A stretch of DNA of 64,000 nucleotides from Neckera pumila. Its lineage: Eukaryota > Streptophyta > Bryopsida > Hypnales > Neckeraceae. Positions 34,395-47,500 of this stretch are shown in pieces. Both the position numbers and the translations under genes were made by a program. The stretch spans positions 9,240,501-9,304,500 of the forward strand of contig OZ018411.1 in NCBI GenBank assembly GCA_963969595.1. Direction: 5' to 3'. How positions within the stretch are numbered: the first letter of the stretch is position 1; each line of letters starts with the position of its first letter. Below the pieces are notes generated by a model. That model had not been told where the DNA came from. It saw only the letters and a program-made list of their open reading frames with translations, and made no database searches.

Positions 34395-35908
34395 TTAATC
34401 CTTAAAGGACCAAAGTGATTTTCCTATCAAAAACCACTCAAACTTGTCATTTCTATTGCAAAGAGAAAAGAGCTTTAAATTTTTTTTTTTTTTTTTGCAT
34501 ATCCAACTGTTAGATCTTATATTTGACTAGTATATGAATATGTGGAAGAAATTTCAGAAATTTTGACCATGCAAATTGCATGATATATGCATTTAAAGTG
34601 AAAAAAACAAGTTCTTTTGAACCTTGTTTAACCCTTCAAGGCCCGTGGTTGATTTGGAGGGCAGGCGTAGTTTTTGCATACATTTATGAAAAAGTGTTGT
34701 TTCATGCCCTCTTCAAAGATGTAATTCTTGATCAGGTTGTATAAATTGGTTCTATGGGTTAGATCCTTTAAGCAAACAAAAAGTGAAAGTGATCTAATGG
34801 TTCACATAAATGTAATTGTTCTTTGAAGATTGATGTGTCATAAACACCCTTTGGCACTAGTTCTAATTAGGATTTGCTACAATTGGACATACATTTGAGT
34901 ATATGGTTTGAAAATTGACCACAAACCTTTTGGCTAATTTCTTTGCACATTTATACAGTTGTCTTTTACATGAAATATGCATTTTTCTATGAAAACTCCA
35001 ATATGAAAGGTTAGGCTATTCAAGTTTAAACAAGCACAACTCACTCAATTATACACGCATTCTTGGAATTGGCTTTGTTAGGAGTGTATAAAGACACTCT
35101 AATTGCATTTATCTCTGAGTTTTTTGAAATCAAATGTTCTATGAATAGTAGAAGACAAAAAGTCGTAAAATCGACCAAAAAGTGGTCGACCAGTCCTTAA
35201 AGGGTTAACTAGATTTTGTGGCTTTGAATCTTTTTAGTTCAAACTTTTTGCATTATGGATTTTGATTTTCTATTTATTTATGTTATGTAGTTGAGTTGAA
35301 AATTTACCAAAAAAGTTTAGGAAAAAAAGCACTTAATTTTCACTCATTAAAAAATTGTTAAATAGAGGTGGGTTCAAGATTGAAGAAAAAAACTAAATTG
35401 TTGATAGCTTTTAGATGGAATTGAATCACAATAATCCCAACGGTGAGATTGTTTTAGCAAGAAAATCTAATCTTTTCTAAGAATTTTTTTTCTTAATTCT
35501 AAAAATTGCATTCAAAAATGAATTCTACAAGTTATTTTTTCAAGAAGATGCTTAGATTGCCTAGAAAACTAAGATTGTCCATAACTTTCTCATAATTAGT
35601 CCAAATTGAATGAAACAAAACTTCACATGTAGACAAAAATATAATCTTTGAGAAAAAAATTTGAAAAAAAAACTACTTTGACTTTTTGTGATTTTTTTTG
35701 TGCTGCCCACCAAACTCCATTTTTGCTTATTGTGCCATAACTTTTGCTCCTGGGCATCAATTACAATAAAAATTATATATTCACAAAGCTATTGTCAAAG
35801 TACACAACCTCAAAAAATTCCAGAAAATATCACTAAAAATTGAGACAATAGGAACCTGCCTAGATCCAAATTGTCCCTTGAGGGGACAAATGGTCCTTTA
35901 GGGGTTAA
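34395..35908. mobile_element. TTAA-bounded piggyBac-type non-autonomous element (host of a nested one)
   Basis: TTAA at 34395-34398 followed by TCCTTAAAGGACCAAAGTG opens it, and GGTCCTTTAGGGG followed by TTAA (35905-35908) closes it. Its body is closely similar along most of its length to 52298-53229 but is longer because another element sits inside (34628-35208). There is no transposase ORF. The TTAA flanks and C-rich inverted ends fit piggyBac-type insertion. Confidence 0.8.
34628..35208. mobile_element. Nested TTAA element inserted into the previous one
   Basis: TTAA at 34628-34631 followed by CCCTTCAAGGCC opens it, and GTCCTTAAAGGG followed by TTAA (35205-35208) closes it, giving 581 bp with inverted ends. 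The host sequence reads CCTTG-T-TTAA before and TTAACTAG after. The related copy near 52533 reads CCTTGCTTGACTAG without an insert, so the empty site is visible. The element is non-coding. Confidence 0.85.
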
Positions 35909-36007
35909 AGGAGTCACAGACTGTAACTATCTATGATTTTCTTAGAGAGATCTTTTTATCTTTAGTTCCAATATCTAGGAAGTAAATATGGATGTTTTGT
36001 CTTGTTT

Positions 36008-36586
36008 TTAACCTCTAAAGTCCCATTGTGCCTACAAGGGACAAAATGGATTTTAAGCAGGTTCCTACGAGCTCAATTTTTGGTGAAACTTTCTGAAACT
36101 TTTCCATAAGATAGAAAAACTTACTAGCTTTCTAGGAATGTAATTGTTATTTCAATCGGCGCATGGGAGCAAAAGTTATGCTCCAATAACCTCAAAACAA
36201 GGGAGACTGGGCAACAAAAAAATCCATAAAAAATTGAAATAAAAATTTTAATTATTTTTATCTAATAGATTATATTTTTGTGTAAATAAGAAGCATTGAT
36301 TCATTTGGAGTAGCAATGTGAAAGTTATAGTATTTCTTGTTTTGTAGGCAATCAAAGCATTTTATTGAAAAAAACTTTTTCTTTTACTTTGAATGCTGAT
36401 ATCTTTCAATCTGTACGGTTAAACATCATGATATTTTTACCACAAGATCTAAAAAAAGTGTAGTATAACAACTTGCGGTTAGATTCTAAAAACAATATTT
36501 TTTTTGGTTTCTTGAATGAATGCAACAAAAGTAACAATTTTGAGTGATTTTTGACAGAAAAATGGCCTTGGGACTTTAGAGGTTAA
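36008..36586. mobile_element. TTAA-bounded element, inverted relative to the 34.4-kb copy
   Basis: It runs from TTAACCTCTAAAGTCCC to the complement, GGGACTTTAGAGG then TTAA, 579 bp. Its left end (AAGGGACAAAATGG..., GCAGGTTCCTA...) is the reverse complement of the right end of the 34395 and 52298 elements, so it lies in the opposite direction. No ORF of note. Confidence 0.82.
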
Positions 36587-36651
36587 TATAACTTGTCTAA
36601 ATAAGCATGTTGAAAGTTTCAAATTCCATTTGTAATAGGCACAAATATTAT

Positions 36652-36973
36652 TGATGACATATCAAAACATTTTGACGATATGTCATCTCTTTTTAATGAC
36701 ATGACGTTTCTTCCTAATTAACAATATTTTTGAACACATCAAATGCCATCAAGAATGAAATGACATGTTCAAGAAATGACATCAAAATGAAATAACATTT
36801 GATGATATCAAACTAACATTCCAAAATTTGATGACATTCAAAAAATGACATCAAGAAATGAAATGTCATGTTCCATATTTTGATGAACATGTCATTTCTT
36901 TTCAACATGTCATTTTGATAACATGTCATCTTAAAATATTTTGATGACATGTTAAAATATTGATGACATATTT
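36652..36973. repeat. Dense array of ATGACAT / ATGTCAT motifs in both directions
   Basis: Within about 320 bp the heptamer ATGACAT or its complement ATGTCAT occurs well over ten times, often as part of TTTGATGACAT or AACATGTCATTT, in both orientations and at irregular spacing. Several neighbouring pairs can fold as short stems. It lies between two TTAA elements and has no coding capacity. Confidence 0.75.
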
Positions 36974-36995
36974 TATTTAAAATTAAAAATTTTAC

Positions 36996-37643
36996 TTAAC
37001 CCCTAAATGCCCAAGGCCTATTTGGGGCTTCCTAGAATTTGTTCTAAATTGAACAAAATGCCAACAATTTTGATAAGTTGTATCACTTTTTTTTGAATTG
37101 TAACCGTACAAATTCAAAATAGACATGTTAGAGATCTCATAGGAAAAGAAAACAATAACAATATTACTTATGGAGTGAAAGATTATAATGTTTGACCATG
37201 AGGGTGCTAAAATTGCAAAAATCTTTCAATCTTTACTACACAAGTCAAATCTAAAAAGTTGGTGACCAAAAAAATATGAGGTTAAAGGGCCTAACTTGTA
37301 TAACTTAGATCAATTTATGGCTTCTTAAAATCTACTCCACAATTTTTTTAATTGAATTTTTGAATGTGATTTTTTCTCCAAGGTCTAGTGTATTTGAGGC
37401 TCATTTCCAAGAGCTCTCAACACTACAAGAAGTCAAGATTGCAATGGGTATCCTTGTACAAAAACTTGAATAAAAACATCACTATCATTTATTTTCAAGA
37501 TTGGATTTTTGGTGCTAAAATTAGACTTCAAAAAGAACTTTCTGAAAATATAAACTATTAAAAATAGCAACTTGGTTATGTTTTATTTAACTTCAAAGTT
37601 TTGCAAACATCAAATTTGGGTGCCTTGAGCATTTAGGGGTTAA
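36996..37643. mobile_element. TTAA-bounded element, third of the cluster
   Basis: It runs from TTAACCCCTAAATGCCCAAG to the complement, CTTGAGCATTTAGGGG then TTAA, 648 bp. The terminal 17 bases differ from each other by one base. The interior is AT-rich and different from the 34.4-kb copy apart from the ends. It is non-coding. Confidence 0.82.
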
Positions 37644-38526
37644 AATTAAAAAAATTCTGAAACAGTGACCCGTTATTTTTTATTTTCAACCAGCAATTTG
37701 GGAAAATGAACCACCTCACAGCCCACTTACTGCCGGTTCTCCTTGTTCATTGCGTTGCGTCCTCATCCCATACTCCCATCGATCGCAGCTTAATCGCAGC
37801 TGCCTGCGCCAATTCTTCACGTTGCATTTCCATCTTCTCAAAGCATTTGCAATGCTCGGTCGGTTGTCCAGTTTCTCCCTTTTGCTATTAGGGCGCCGAT
37901 GTCACAACTGTTAATTAACCACTTTCAATCGACTATTTTGCATTTCGGCACCGTTTTGCATCTGACGCAATGTACAGAAGGAGGGCACTCTGTGTGCACA
38001 GGTCTCATCATTTTTCGCTACACTGCGGAGTCTGTATTGCCGATCTCGTTTAATTGAATGTTCGAACGAAGAATTGGTCAGTTAAGTCTGACATAAGCGG
38101 AGGGAGATCTTTGTAGAATGTTGAATGCTCTACGATTTGAAGAATGCATGCTTTGGCATGCATGTGCTTGCCCTAGAGTTTTTAGGACTACGGCAAGCAA
38201 GAGTCTGCAGTTATTCTGAATGAGGATAATTTTGATTGTGAAACCGGAATGAGTGATTTCAAATGAGAGTTGGCTTGTTGAAGGTAGTGACGATGGTGCT
38301 CTGCAGTTGAAGAATGACCAGTGATTACAGGACTGAACAGTAGTGTTTCTTTTTGTGGCTTAATTTGCTAATGTATCATCTGCACTCCCCTCGATACGTT
38401 TGGTATGTCCGAGCACTGCTGGAGAGTGACTGTGATAACACATGGAATTGCTCAAGCCCTTCTTCTTGAGGAGGATTTAGCCGAGGTAAGTTGCAGGACA
38501 TCCTCGATTTTGGAGGAGGAACGAAA

Positions 38527-41500
38527 ATGGCGGAATCTCGTGAGTTTAGGGCGATGCTCGAATCGAAAGAGCGGGAGCTCATTGCTCTTTGCGATCAACA
38601 AATTCAATCTCTTAATGGCCAGGTAAGTCTTGGTTTCTATTGTTCTTGACGGTTTCGGAATCTATCTTTGAGAAGCTTTGAGGTTTAATGGTAAAGAATA
38701 TGTTGAACGCTTTTTTCATCAGCTTTGTTAGACGTGTAGGACTTGTGATTATCTTGATGTATTAGAAATGCATTTCTATAGTTTGCTCTTGGATCTGTAA
38801 ATTGAAATTTTGGCGGTTGACCTAGTTTTCCGACTTGTGCTCGTCCCCTTCACATTGTTGTATGCTAGAGCCGAATTGCTATTGAAGTGAATGGAGACTC
38901 TGTTTTCTGAAACGAAGTCCTTCTAGACTTGTTTAGCATGTATGATTGTGATTAATTGCTAATGTGGCACATAAGGGAATCAGATTCGGGAAAAAGAGAG
39001 TGCGGTGGCTGAGTTGAAGGACCAAATGTCTCAGCTGCAAGACGACTTTAAAGTGAGTTTCTTTTTCGTATGAGGTAGCCATGAAAACTTGTAAACAATC
39101 TAGCCTTGTCTGCGCCTCAAAACTCGGTTTGGATGTTACTAATACCCTTCCATTTTTACTAGAACTTTCGAAAGTTGGTTACCATCTCTTCGATCACTGA
39201 GAATTGGTAGAAGATGAATGCAAGCATGAAAATTTGTGATCCGGTCCTCATTTCGGATCCGGTACTGTATTTCAAGCTCTTGCACAGAAGGGAGTGTTAC
39301 CTTTAGGTTTAGGGTTTTTCACATCCATTCTTTGTATGATTGTTTAGTCCTCTTGCTTTTGGCAGTATAATCTCGGTTTGCTGGATGCGCGGGATGCCGA
39401 GCTGGCGCAATATGACATATCGAGTGCTGCGCTGGAGGTAAAATTCAGTAGGAAAAGGGCTTTAAATGTTGGATACTTGTGTTGATCTGACTCACGCGCT
39501 GGTTCGCACTGACGTCTGCAGGAATAGAAGTCTAGACATTAGCTAGGCCATTGAAAGCAATCGTGGATAGTCGATTTTCAACTTAGAAGTTTCTCCTGTT
39601 TATAACGTGATCACTATGTCCGAAGTCCATAATTGAATTAGTCTCCAGTTATTCTGGACGCAATTGGAGCAAGCGACAGTTGACCTTGTGATTTGTAAGC
39701 AGAGGCAAAGTTAGGCGACTCCAATTCTCTGTCAAACATGTGTACATTGTACATTAGATTCTCTCTTAAAGATTTGAGTGATGCTTTCTGTGCTATCTCT
39801 AAAGAAAGAGATATTACTTATTTCTGCAGGCATCTGTGAAAGAGAGCGAGGAGAGATTGAATGTGACTCGCAAGGCTCTTGCAGATGCTCAAACACTCAG
39901 AGTGCAGGTCTTGATCCCGATCTCCACTGTCGCCAAGTTGCTAGTTTAATTTATTTCTCAAGAACATTTTTATCGATCATAAACTTGCAACGATTAATTG
40001 CATTTTGAAACAAATCTGTTTCTATTTTCAGGAGAAAGCTAGGGCAGATGAGTTGGAGCAGATAAACCAGCAGAAGATTTCCGACTTGGAGAAAGAGGTT
40101 TGTTCTGAATTCTAATTAATTGACCTTAATCGTAGCTCTGTGAGTCACTAAGGCAGATTTGACTATCGCACGGATACTGCGAGAGGAAATGGATTTCTAT
40201 TCTCAGCATTGTTGACGACTTAGCATAACACACTTACGGAATTTTTGTAGCTTTCAATAAGAATCTGCCAGCTGGCCAATGGTAGCTTTGGTATCAGACC
40301 ATATTGAAATGTGATAGTCATGCTCGATTCAATCATGAGTCTGACCGATCATGTATAGGTTACATTAAAATTCTCTTCCAATGCAGATTGATGGCTTGCA
40401 AAGGTCAAAAGAGGAGCTACAAGCCAATGCTAAACATGAATTGGAGACTACAAAATCCGGTACATAAACTCTTAAGTGGCACGAGCTCTAATAATGAGCA
40501 AATCTTGAGCTCTCGTTCGTAAGTACAAGACCGATATTAAGTTTCGGTGCTAGAATCATCTGAAACTCATTACCAGTGGCCAAGGTATTTAACGTGACGG
40601 CGTTATTACTCCAATAATTCCACGTGAAGTCTTTCACAGAAGAAATCAACGAATTTATCTTACTCTTCTGGTCTACTCTTGGTATAGTGCTGGGAAGTAT
40701 TACAAATATGAAAACAAGAAAACATTGCATATTCCGTGCAGAACTGAAGGACCTCCAAGCGGAAAAATTGGAAGCCCTAGAGGAGGAGCACAAGAAGGAC
40801 ATGGATGAGGCAATAAGAAAGTGGAAAGAAAAAATCGCCAAGGCAGAGGTGGGCTATTCGTAAATGTTTTTTCAGTGGAAGTATTAAGTTGATTCTGTTT
40901 AGGCAACCAGTTGCCTAACGAAGCTCATTAATTCACCAGTGAATGTGTGATTGTGAAAGTCCAAAATGTAGAGTTCTTTATGTGCAGGCTCGTTTGACGG
41001 AGAGCGTTGAAGATCTAGAGGCTGCTGAGAAAAGAATTGAATCTGCTGATGAAAAGTGCAAGAATCTTGTAGCTCCCAAGCCCATATCCTCCTTTTCTGC
41101 TCCTCATAGTTAGACTGCGAAATAGAGAAAAGTTTATCTATGCTTATATGTACTAGCATTCGGCTTCAATGCACCTGGGTGAGTCATAAAAGAGTAGATA
41201 TCCTCTGTGGTAGCAGAAGAAGGAGCTTGAAGCTGCTAAGGCTAGTCAGAAGGAAGATGTCGATGCTGCTTCTCGGCGTGAGTCACAGAATAGTTTAAAG
41301 GTTAGAACCGGCCTTTTTTGCTTTCTTAGTCTTTTACGTCGAAAATAGCAATCTCCAAAGATGAATTGCACATCTATCTTGAACGCAGAAGATAGTTTCA
41401 TCTTTGATTTACCATGTATCTTCCTTTGCAGGAAGCGGAGCTGAAATTGCTTCTCGACAAACAAGCGAAGGAGATTGAGGTCTGAAGTGTGACTTGCTCA

Positions 41501-44500
41501 GTGTCTAAAATTTTATGCTGGTCCACGTTCTTGTCTCTTTGCTTGAAATTCGGCTCATCTAATCACCCTTTATGTACTTCAGGATGAGTCAGAAATTTTT
41601 TATGGACTTTGTTTTGCTGATTTTGAAGTATTAAGAGCTGGTTGAATGCAACATCGTTGGATTTCAATTCATAACAACCGAAACCTTTCACTGAGTTTCG
41701 TTACAAAATCAGTAGGCACTCTGGTCAATGTGCAAAACAACCTGTGATTGAATTTTGACTTGGCGCAGGCGCTGAACAAGCAATTGAATCAGCTAAAGGA
41801 GAACAAGGATGCCAACGTGCAGGCAGGCGACCCTTCCAGCAATCTCAAGGAGCAATTGCAAGATTTAAAAGCTCACCACACTGCAGCTGTGGACTTATTT
41901 GTGCGTATCCAGTACCGTTTGCTGTTTCTGAGAATTCAAATTGTTTGCTATTGTTTTCCCACCTGAGCCAGATAAGAACTTGAGATTTTAGGATAGAAAT
42001 AATTAGATTTGAGGAACAGTGATCCGAATCTTACTTCACCACTGAAGTGACTGTACAATCCCTTCAGATTCAACTTCATTAAGTGAGTAAAATGTGCGAA
42101 TCATTTCAACAAAGATGCAGATTTGTCAGTCACTAATGCATACAATCTTCGTGAAGGGTTTATCGGAATCCGCGCACGTTCTTACCATGCAGTCACAGCG
42201 AATCTCAAGCGCATTAATAAACATTAAGTTTATAACATCAAGAGTTGAAAGTATATCACATTGAAGGCAATCTTTCATTTATAACTGAATTTCCTGAATT
42301 CTATTGGAACTGGATTGTGCAGAAAGGAGAAATTGATTCTCTCAGAAACAAGTTGGAGAGTGCTACTATCCAGGTTTTTGTATTAATAGTCAGTGGTATG
42401 ATAGGTTCCAGATATAATATTCTGTTGTTATTTTGCCGTCCTCAAATGCTCCTTAATTTGGAGGACATGCCAGATTTTTTTGGTTTCCAATCTCAATTAT
42501 TATACCTGGTATGATCTCATCTGTGTGAGTGAGTCTTTGTTTAATATTTTCGGATGTTTTGACACAATTTCCTGGGTATTCATTCTGTTCATAGACGCGG
42601 AACTTGGAGGCTGAGACAGGGCGATTGCGTAAGGAGATAGAAGAGAAGGTGCGAGAGCACAAAGAATTGGGAGAGAAACATAATGAACTGCACAATAGCT
42701 ACCGTGATCTTCAGGTATGCTCGTTCCGGGGGCATACCTAGAGGGTTGAATCTTGTATGGAGCGCGGAAACAATTCTTTCACTTACTTATCAGCCATGGG
42801 TGAATGCAAGAAACACTTGTACTATTTTGCTTCACACCTTGCATGCTGATTTGTTTTTTAGACATAACTTTTGCGTATTGAATCCAAATGACTTAAGATT
42901 TATAGGGAAGGTGCTCATGACCACTATACACCTTGCCTAATTTTTTGGCAATTTTCAAAAATGTTTTACTATATAAAAATACCCCCCAATTTTATGTCAC
43001 AAATTCCAATTTGGAGGTTTTTAATACTATTTAGTACCCAAAAGATCAAATTTGGAGGTGAAATTTGGAGAGGATGGTCTTCTAGTAGACTTGTAGCTAT
43101 GCAAGGAAGGAATTCTAAAAATAGTTAATTTTGTATTGTGTGGAAGTCCACAAATAGAGCTTCTTTCTTCTTATATTTTAGAATACATGAAGTATTATTT
43201 TGGTGGTTCTTTTGGTTAATGACCATCTCCATAGAGTTATTAAAAATTGCCAATTTTTATTTTATTTCCTATTTTTAACTAATTGAAGCATCAAAATGTC
43301 TATTTTCTTGAGATTTGGCACTTTTCCTCCCACTTACAGAATTTTTCTATGCTTTTCCTTCCCTAGGTTTTTTCATCTTAAACATTGGCCATATTTTAAA
43401 AAAAAAGAAAAAATTCTTTTTAAAATTTTTAAGTACTCTAGAAAAAAAGGCATGAGTATTGTGAAAACACAACAAATAGTACAGGTGTTTCTTGCATTCA
43501 CCCCCATTTTTTGGCAATTTCTTGCACATCGACTAGTTTCTTGTCTAGCTCTATGTTTCCTTTATCAAACATTTCTTCTTTCTCTTACATCCACTTACAG
43601 TGCGGTCTTTGGAATTAGCTTGCTACATTGACCTATATATCAGGTGAGCAAAGTATATTTAATACACTTAATTTTCTTTTCTTGACCAGAAAGAGTTAGC
43701 AGGCAACAAGCAACATGAGGGAATGCTACCTCAAGGACTGGTGACTCTCGTAATCTAGAATGCTATTGTCAATAATTCAACGCTATTTCCAAGTGCATTC
43801 TTCATCGTGCTCACATGCATCCTTAATTAACTTTGGAGCCATCAACAATGCCATGTCTTGCCAGATATTGGAAGAGGGTTACTCATGCACACATCAATTT
43901 ACGACTGCTGATTATTATATTTTCTTCCGGAAATTTGGTATCTGAAATGTCTATTTCCATAAATAGAAACTATGCACAGAACTGATATCATGATACCCCA
44001 CAGGGGTGCGGTGCTCTAGAGATTGTGCTGACACATGCTTCTACAGGGTCTTGCAGGGGGAGGCAGCGGGAGCGCCAGCTCCTATCCGGCTCCATCGCCA
44101 CTTTTGTCCCCTGGCTTGTCAAATGATGATGGTAAGCATCAATGTTTTTTCAGCGAAACATCAATTTTTCCTCACATTTCTATGTACTTCCGATTTTCAA
44201 TTCGGACATGATCACTAGTTTCTTCTATGTTAATCTACTAGAAGCTAATAAGAGCAATCGGTGATACCCTCTATATCAATAACATTTTCTGCCAGTAAGC
44301 TATGTATGAGGTAGTTTGTAATACTACCTGATCTAAACTGGTGCATGGGATGATGCCAGCGGTTAGGATAAACCAAGGAAAGTGGGAAGCAGAGAACAGC
44401 CAGCTACGAGCTCGATGTCAGGAACTTTCTTTGCAGAATGACCGTATGCGTGACGCCGTTGGTAAGTGAGATTGACTCCAAAAATTTGATTTTCTCTCTC

Positions 44501-47500
44501 GCTCTCTCTATCTCTTTCTCTTTTTCTTCTTTTGAAATATCATTAGTATTCAATTAAATTGATTTTCACTTTCTGGCCTACGTAATAATCAACCTGCACT
44601 GGAGGAATCAAAACATGCCATGAAACATGACAGAATGACGTCGTTTTCACTTTATTTCTGCATCGCCTTGTTTGACTCTGATGGCTTGCATGCATAGTCT
44701 GTGAAGAGGATGAACTTATTATTCGTCTGATGAATTCAGGTACCATGCGTTTGGAAATGGAATCTCTGCAGAGACAAACCAAGACTCCATCAAGGTCACC
44801 TTCCCCGAGCCCCATCAAAAAGGTTTTTGGTCATAATTATTTTGCTTGCTCTACTTCGTTCGAATGCTGTTCTGAGACCAAGTGAATTTGAACCTCAGTA
44901 TTAGACACGCTTTTCGTACCAGCGCTTTTACAATCGTCATTGAATTCGGTGTGATTAGTATTCAGGAAATAGTTAAGCGCCCTTTAAACTCCTTGGGATA
45001 AAGTGTAGTTAAATACATCTTTCTGCTACCTATGTTGTATGCTATAGCCCTCAGCGGAGCATATTTCATTACTCTTGGCAATCACTAGCTTTATATAAGT
45101 GCTTGAATTCAGTTAATTAGGTTGCAGATGATGGAGAGACTTGGAATGGATTCAGCCGATGAAAATCGAAACTCTATGCGGATAACGTGTTTCTTGCTTC
45201 ATTTCTTAGCAACAGTTGCCTTGCTGCAGTGAGTGGTGTCTTAAGCCAGAGATGTCCTTGGCATCACCGTCTGATCTGGTCATCTCGTGGCAATTGGTGA
45301 CCAGCGTGCTGGAGTGAGGCATTTGAGAGAAGACGTGAAATACTTAAAATCTCTGGTTCAAGACATGGCAGACGAGCTAGGCGAGTTACGAGCGGGGTCA
45401 CCTAATGTTCATTGTCGAAGGCCACCACCGAGGCAATCGAACTCACCTAAGAGATCAGGTGTGTCACCCGAACGTCGGCCAAAATCATCTGCGAAAATGC
45501 AGTCCTCGTCCCTCTCTCGATCATCAAGATCACCTCCTCACGCTGTGAGGTCGTCCAGGTAAATAGATTCGAGCTTAAAATTTTTTCACACGAGACCAGA
45601 GTTCAGACTTCAGAGAGAAACTCCTGTAAGATAGCGAGTGCATCTATTGTTCGTTAGTCTATATTTAACTCGAGACGTTGACCGTTGACTCTCTGAAATT
45701 TCGATTCTAAAGAGCGCTTCGTTAAATCTTATTGAAGCTTTGTGACTTCCTGGCACTTTAGACTCACACTTTCCTTGGGGTTTGCTGAGGTCAATGTTCT
45801 CAAGCGTAAATTGCAGATTGAACGCGCTGATGGAGTTCAATTCGGTATAGAGTAGAGCAACTGGGAACTTCAAATTGAACTCAATGAGCTAACGTATCTT
45901 GATACCTCTTTGTTTGCCCAAGCAACTGTGAAGATGAGATCTTTATGGTCTTTAACGTTCTTAGTTGAAGAAAAGAGGCTAGTTTTGGGATGCTAGTTGT
46001 ATCAGGAGAATGATTATAATGAGGATGAGGCAACCCTGGGCTTAAAATGCTGAGGAGAAAGAGATTGTGAAGGTAAGTAACAGGAGGCAATGGTATTGAG
46101 TGTATTGCAGTCCCAATTCGCCGCGGGAAGGAGGAATAGCCAACCAGGTTCCTCAGGTGGAAATAGTGAATTTAAGTCTACGTGCTCAGCTGGAGGCCAC
46201 AAAAACAGACATGACTCGCATTATTAAAGAGCGAGACCTTCTGATGGAGCTTAGCAATGCTTTGAGAGCTGATCTTAGCAAGTTCGTTCACACTTCGTCT
46301 TATTTTCCACATTTTTATTGTCAAATCTTGATATTGACTAGGAGATTAGTTTATTCTATATTTCATTTACAAATCGATCTAAGCTCTTGGCTTCACCACT
46401 GCCTTCGTTTGGAAATCATGTTCAAGCCGTTTGATTCTGAAGGCGGTTTTAAGCACCCCTAAGTGTTTAGAAGCTTTACTCGCTTTGGTTCTCATTAGCA
46501 TTGTTGAAACTGCTCGTAGTTTGATGACAGTCCGACAAATCTGGTGCTTGCAGAATTGTACAGTCAGGTGCAGGGGAATATGCTCATAATCCCCATTTTG
46601 GTTACAGCGCTGTTCCTCCAAGTTTGACTGCCCAGGTACATATCAATCCTTTGAGGCTTACCCTTCAGGAATGCCATACCCGGGTAGCTTAATTCAATCC
46701 ATGTTGGTCTTTACGCTTTCTGTGATGTGAGGTTGGAATCCTTATTTGCAACTTCATGTCTTACTTTCATGATACCAACGGTGTGCTTGTGCAGTTCCAA
46801 CAAGAATTCGAACCTGGTACAATTCCAAAAAATGCAAAATTGATGACAGGTATGAGCAGTTCACAAGATGCTGCGCATGCAGCACGTCCAAGAATAAACT
46901 CGCCTGGCAAAACTAGGTTTAGATCTGATGCAAGGGCTACAGAACCAAGCTTAAAGCCCTGGGGTTTTGGAGTCGGACATGGTATGCACCGTCTCTTATC
47001 ATTGCAAGAGTCAGCTCCGACAATGAAAACTTCTTAATACGTGTTTCTGAATGATAGTAGCATATTTTCTCTTAGCAACTGTTATTTTGCGTGACTACTA
47101 CGAATACTTTGAGATTGATGTGGATACTCAGTATAGTTTTCGGGAGTTAGTATCATCCTGTATTGAGCTTGTAAATTTTCATGTAACGGTGCAGGCAATT
47201 TCCATGGTCCCTGCTTTGGACACGATTGGATTTTCAGGGTTTTCCATGTTTTCTATTCTGTGTCCCAGGAGAAACTAGGGAGGTGCCTGAAGTTCTGAGG
47301 TTGCAATTGGAAGGGACATCCTATCTACAAGAACGCCCTCAAGGAGTTGATACTGACCTCCTTCATAAGGTCCTAGCCCTTAGCATCTGTGTTCTTTACT
47401 GGAATCGTATGAATTTATCCTATCTGCTTTTTTTCTTTGCCTACTCGATATAGTTTCTGTATTTCTATATCTGCAATAAACTTAATGTTTTCTCTTCAAA

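Noticed and set aside
37421..37440. CACTACAAGAAG as a CACTA end
   Set aside because: No inverted partner and it lies within a TTAA element; probably chance.
43296..43631. 111-codon plus-strand ORF
   Set aside because: It lies in a large AT-rich intron of the CCDC57-like gene and has a low-complexity, Phe-rich product; it is not an exon in the gene's frame.
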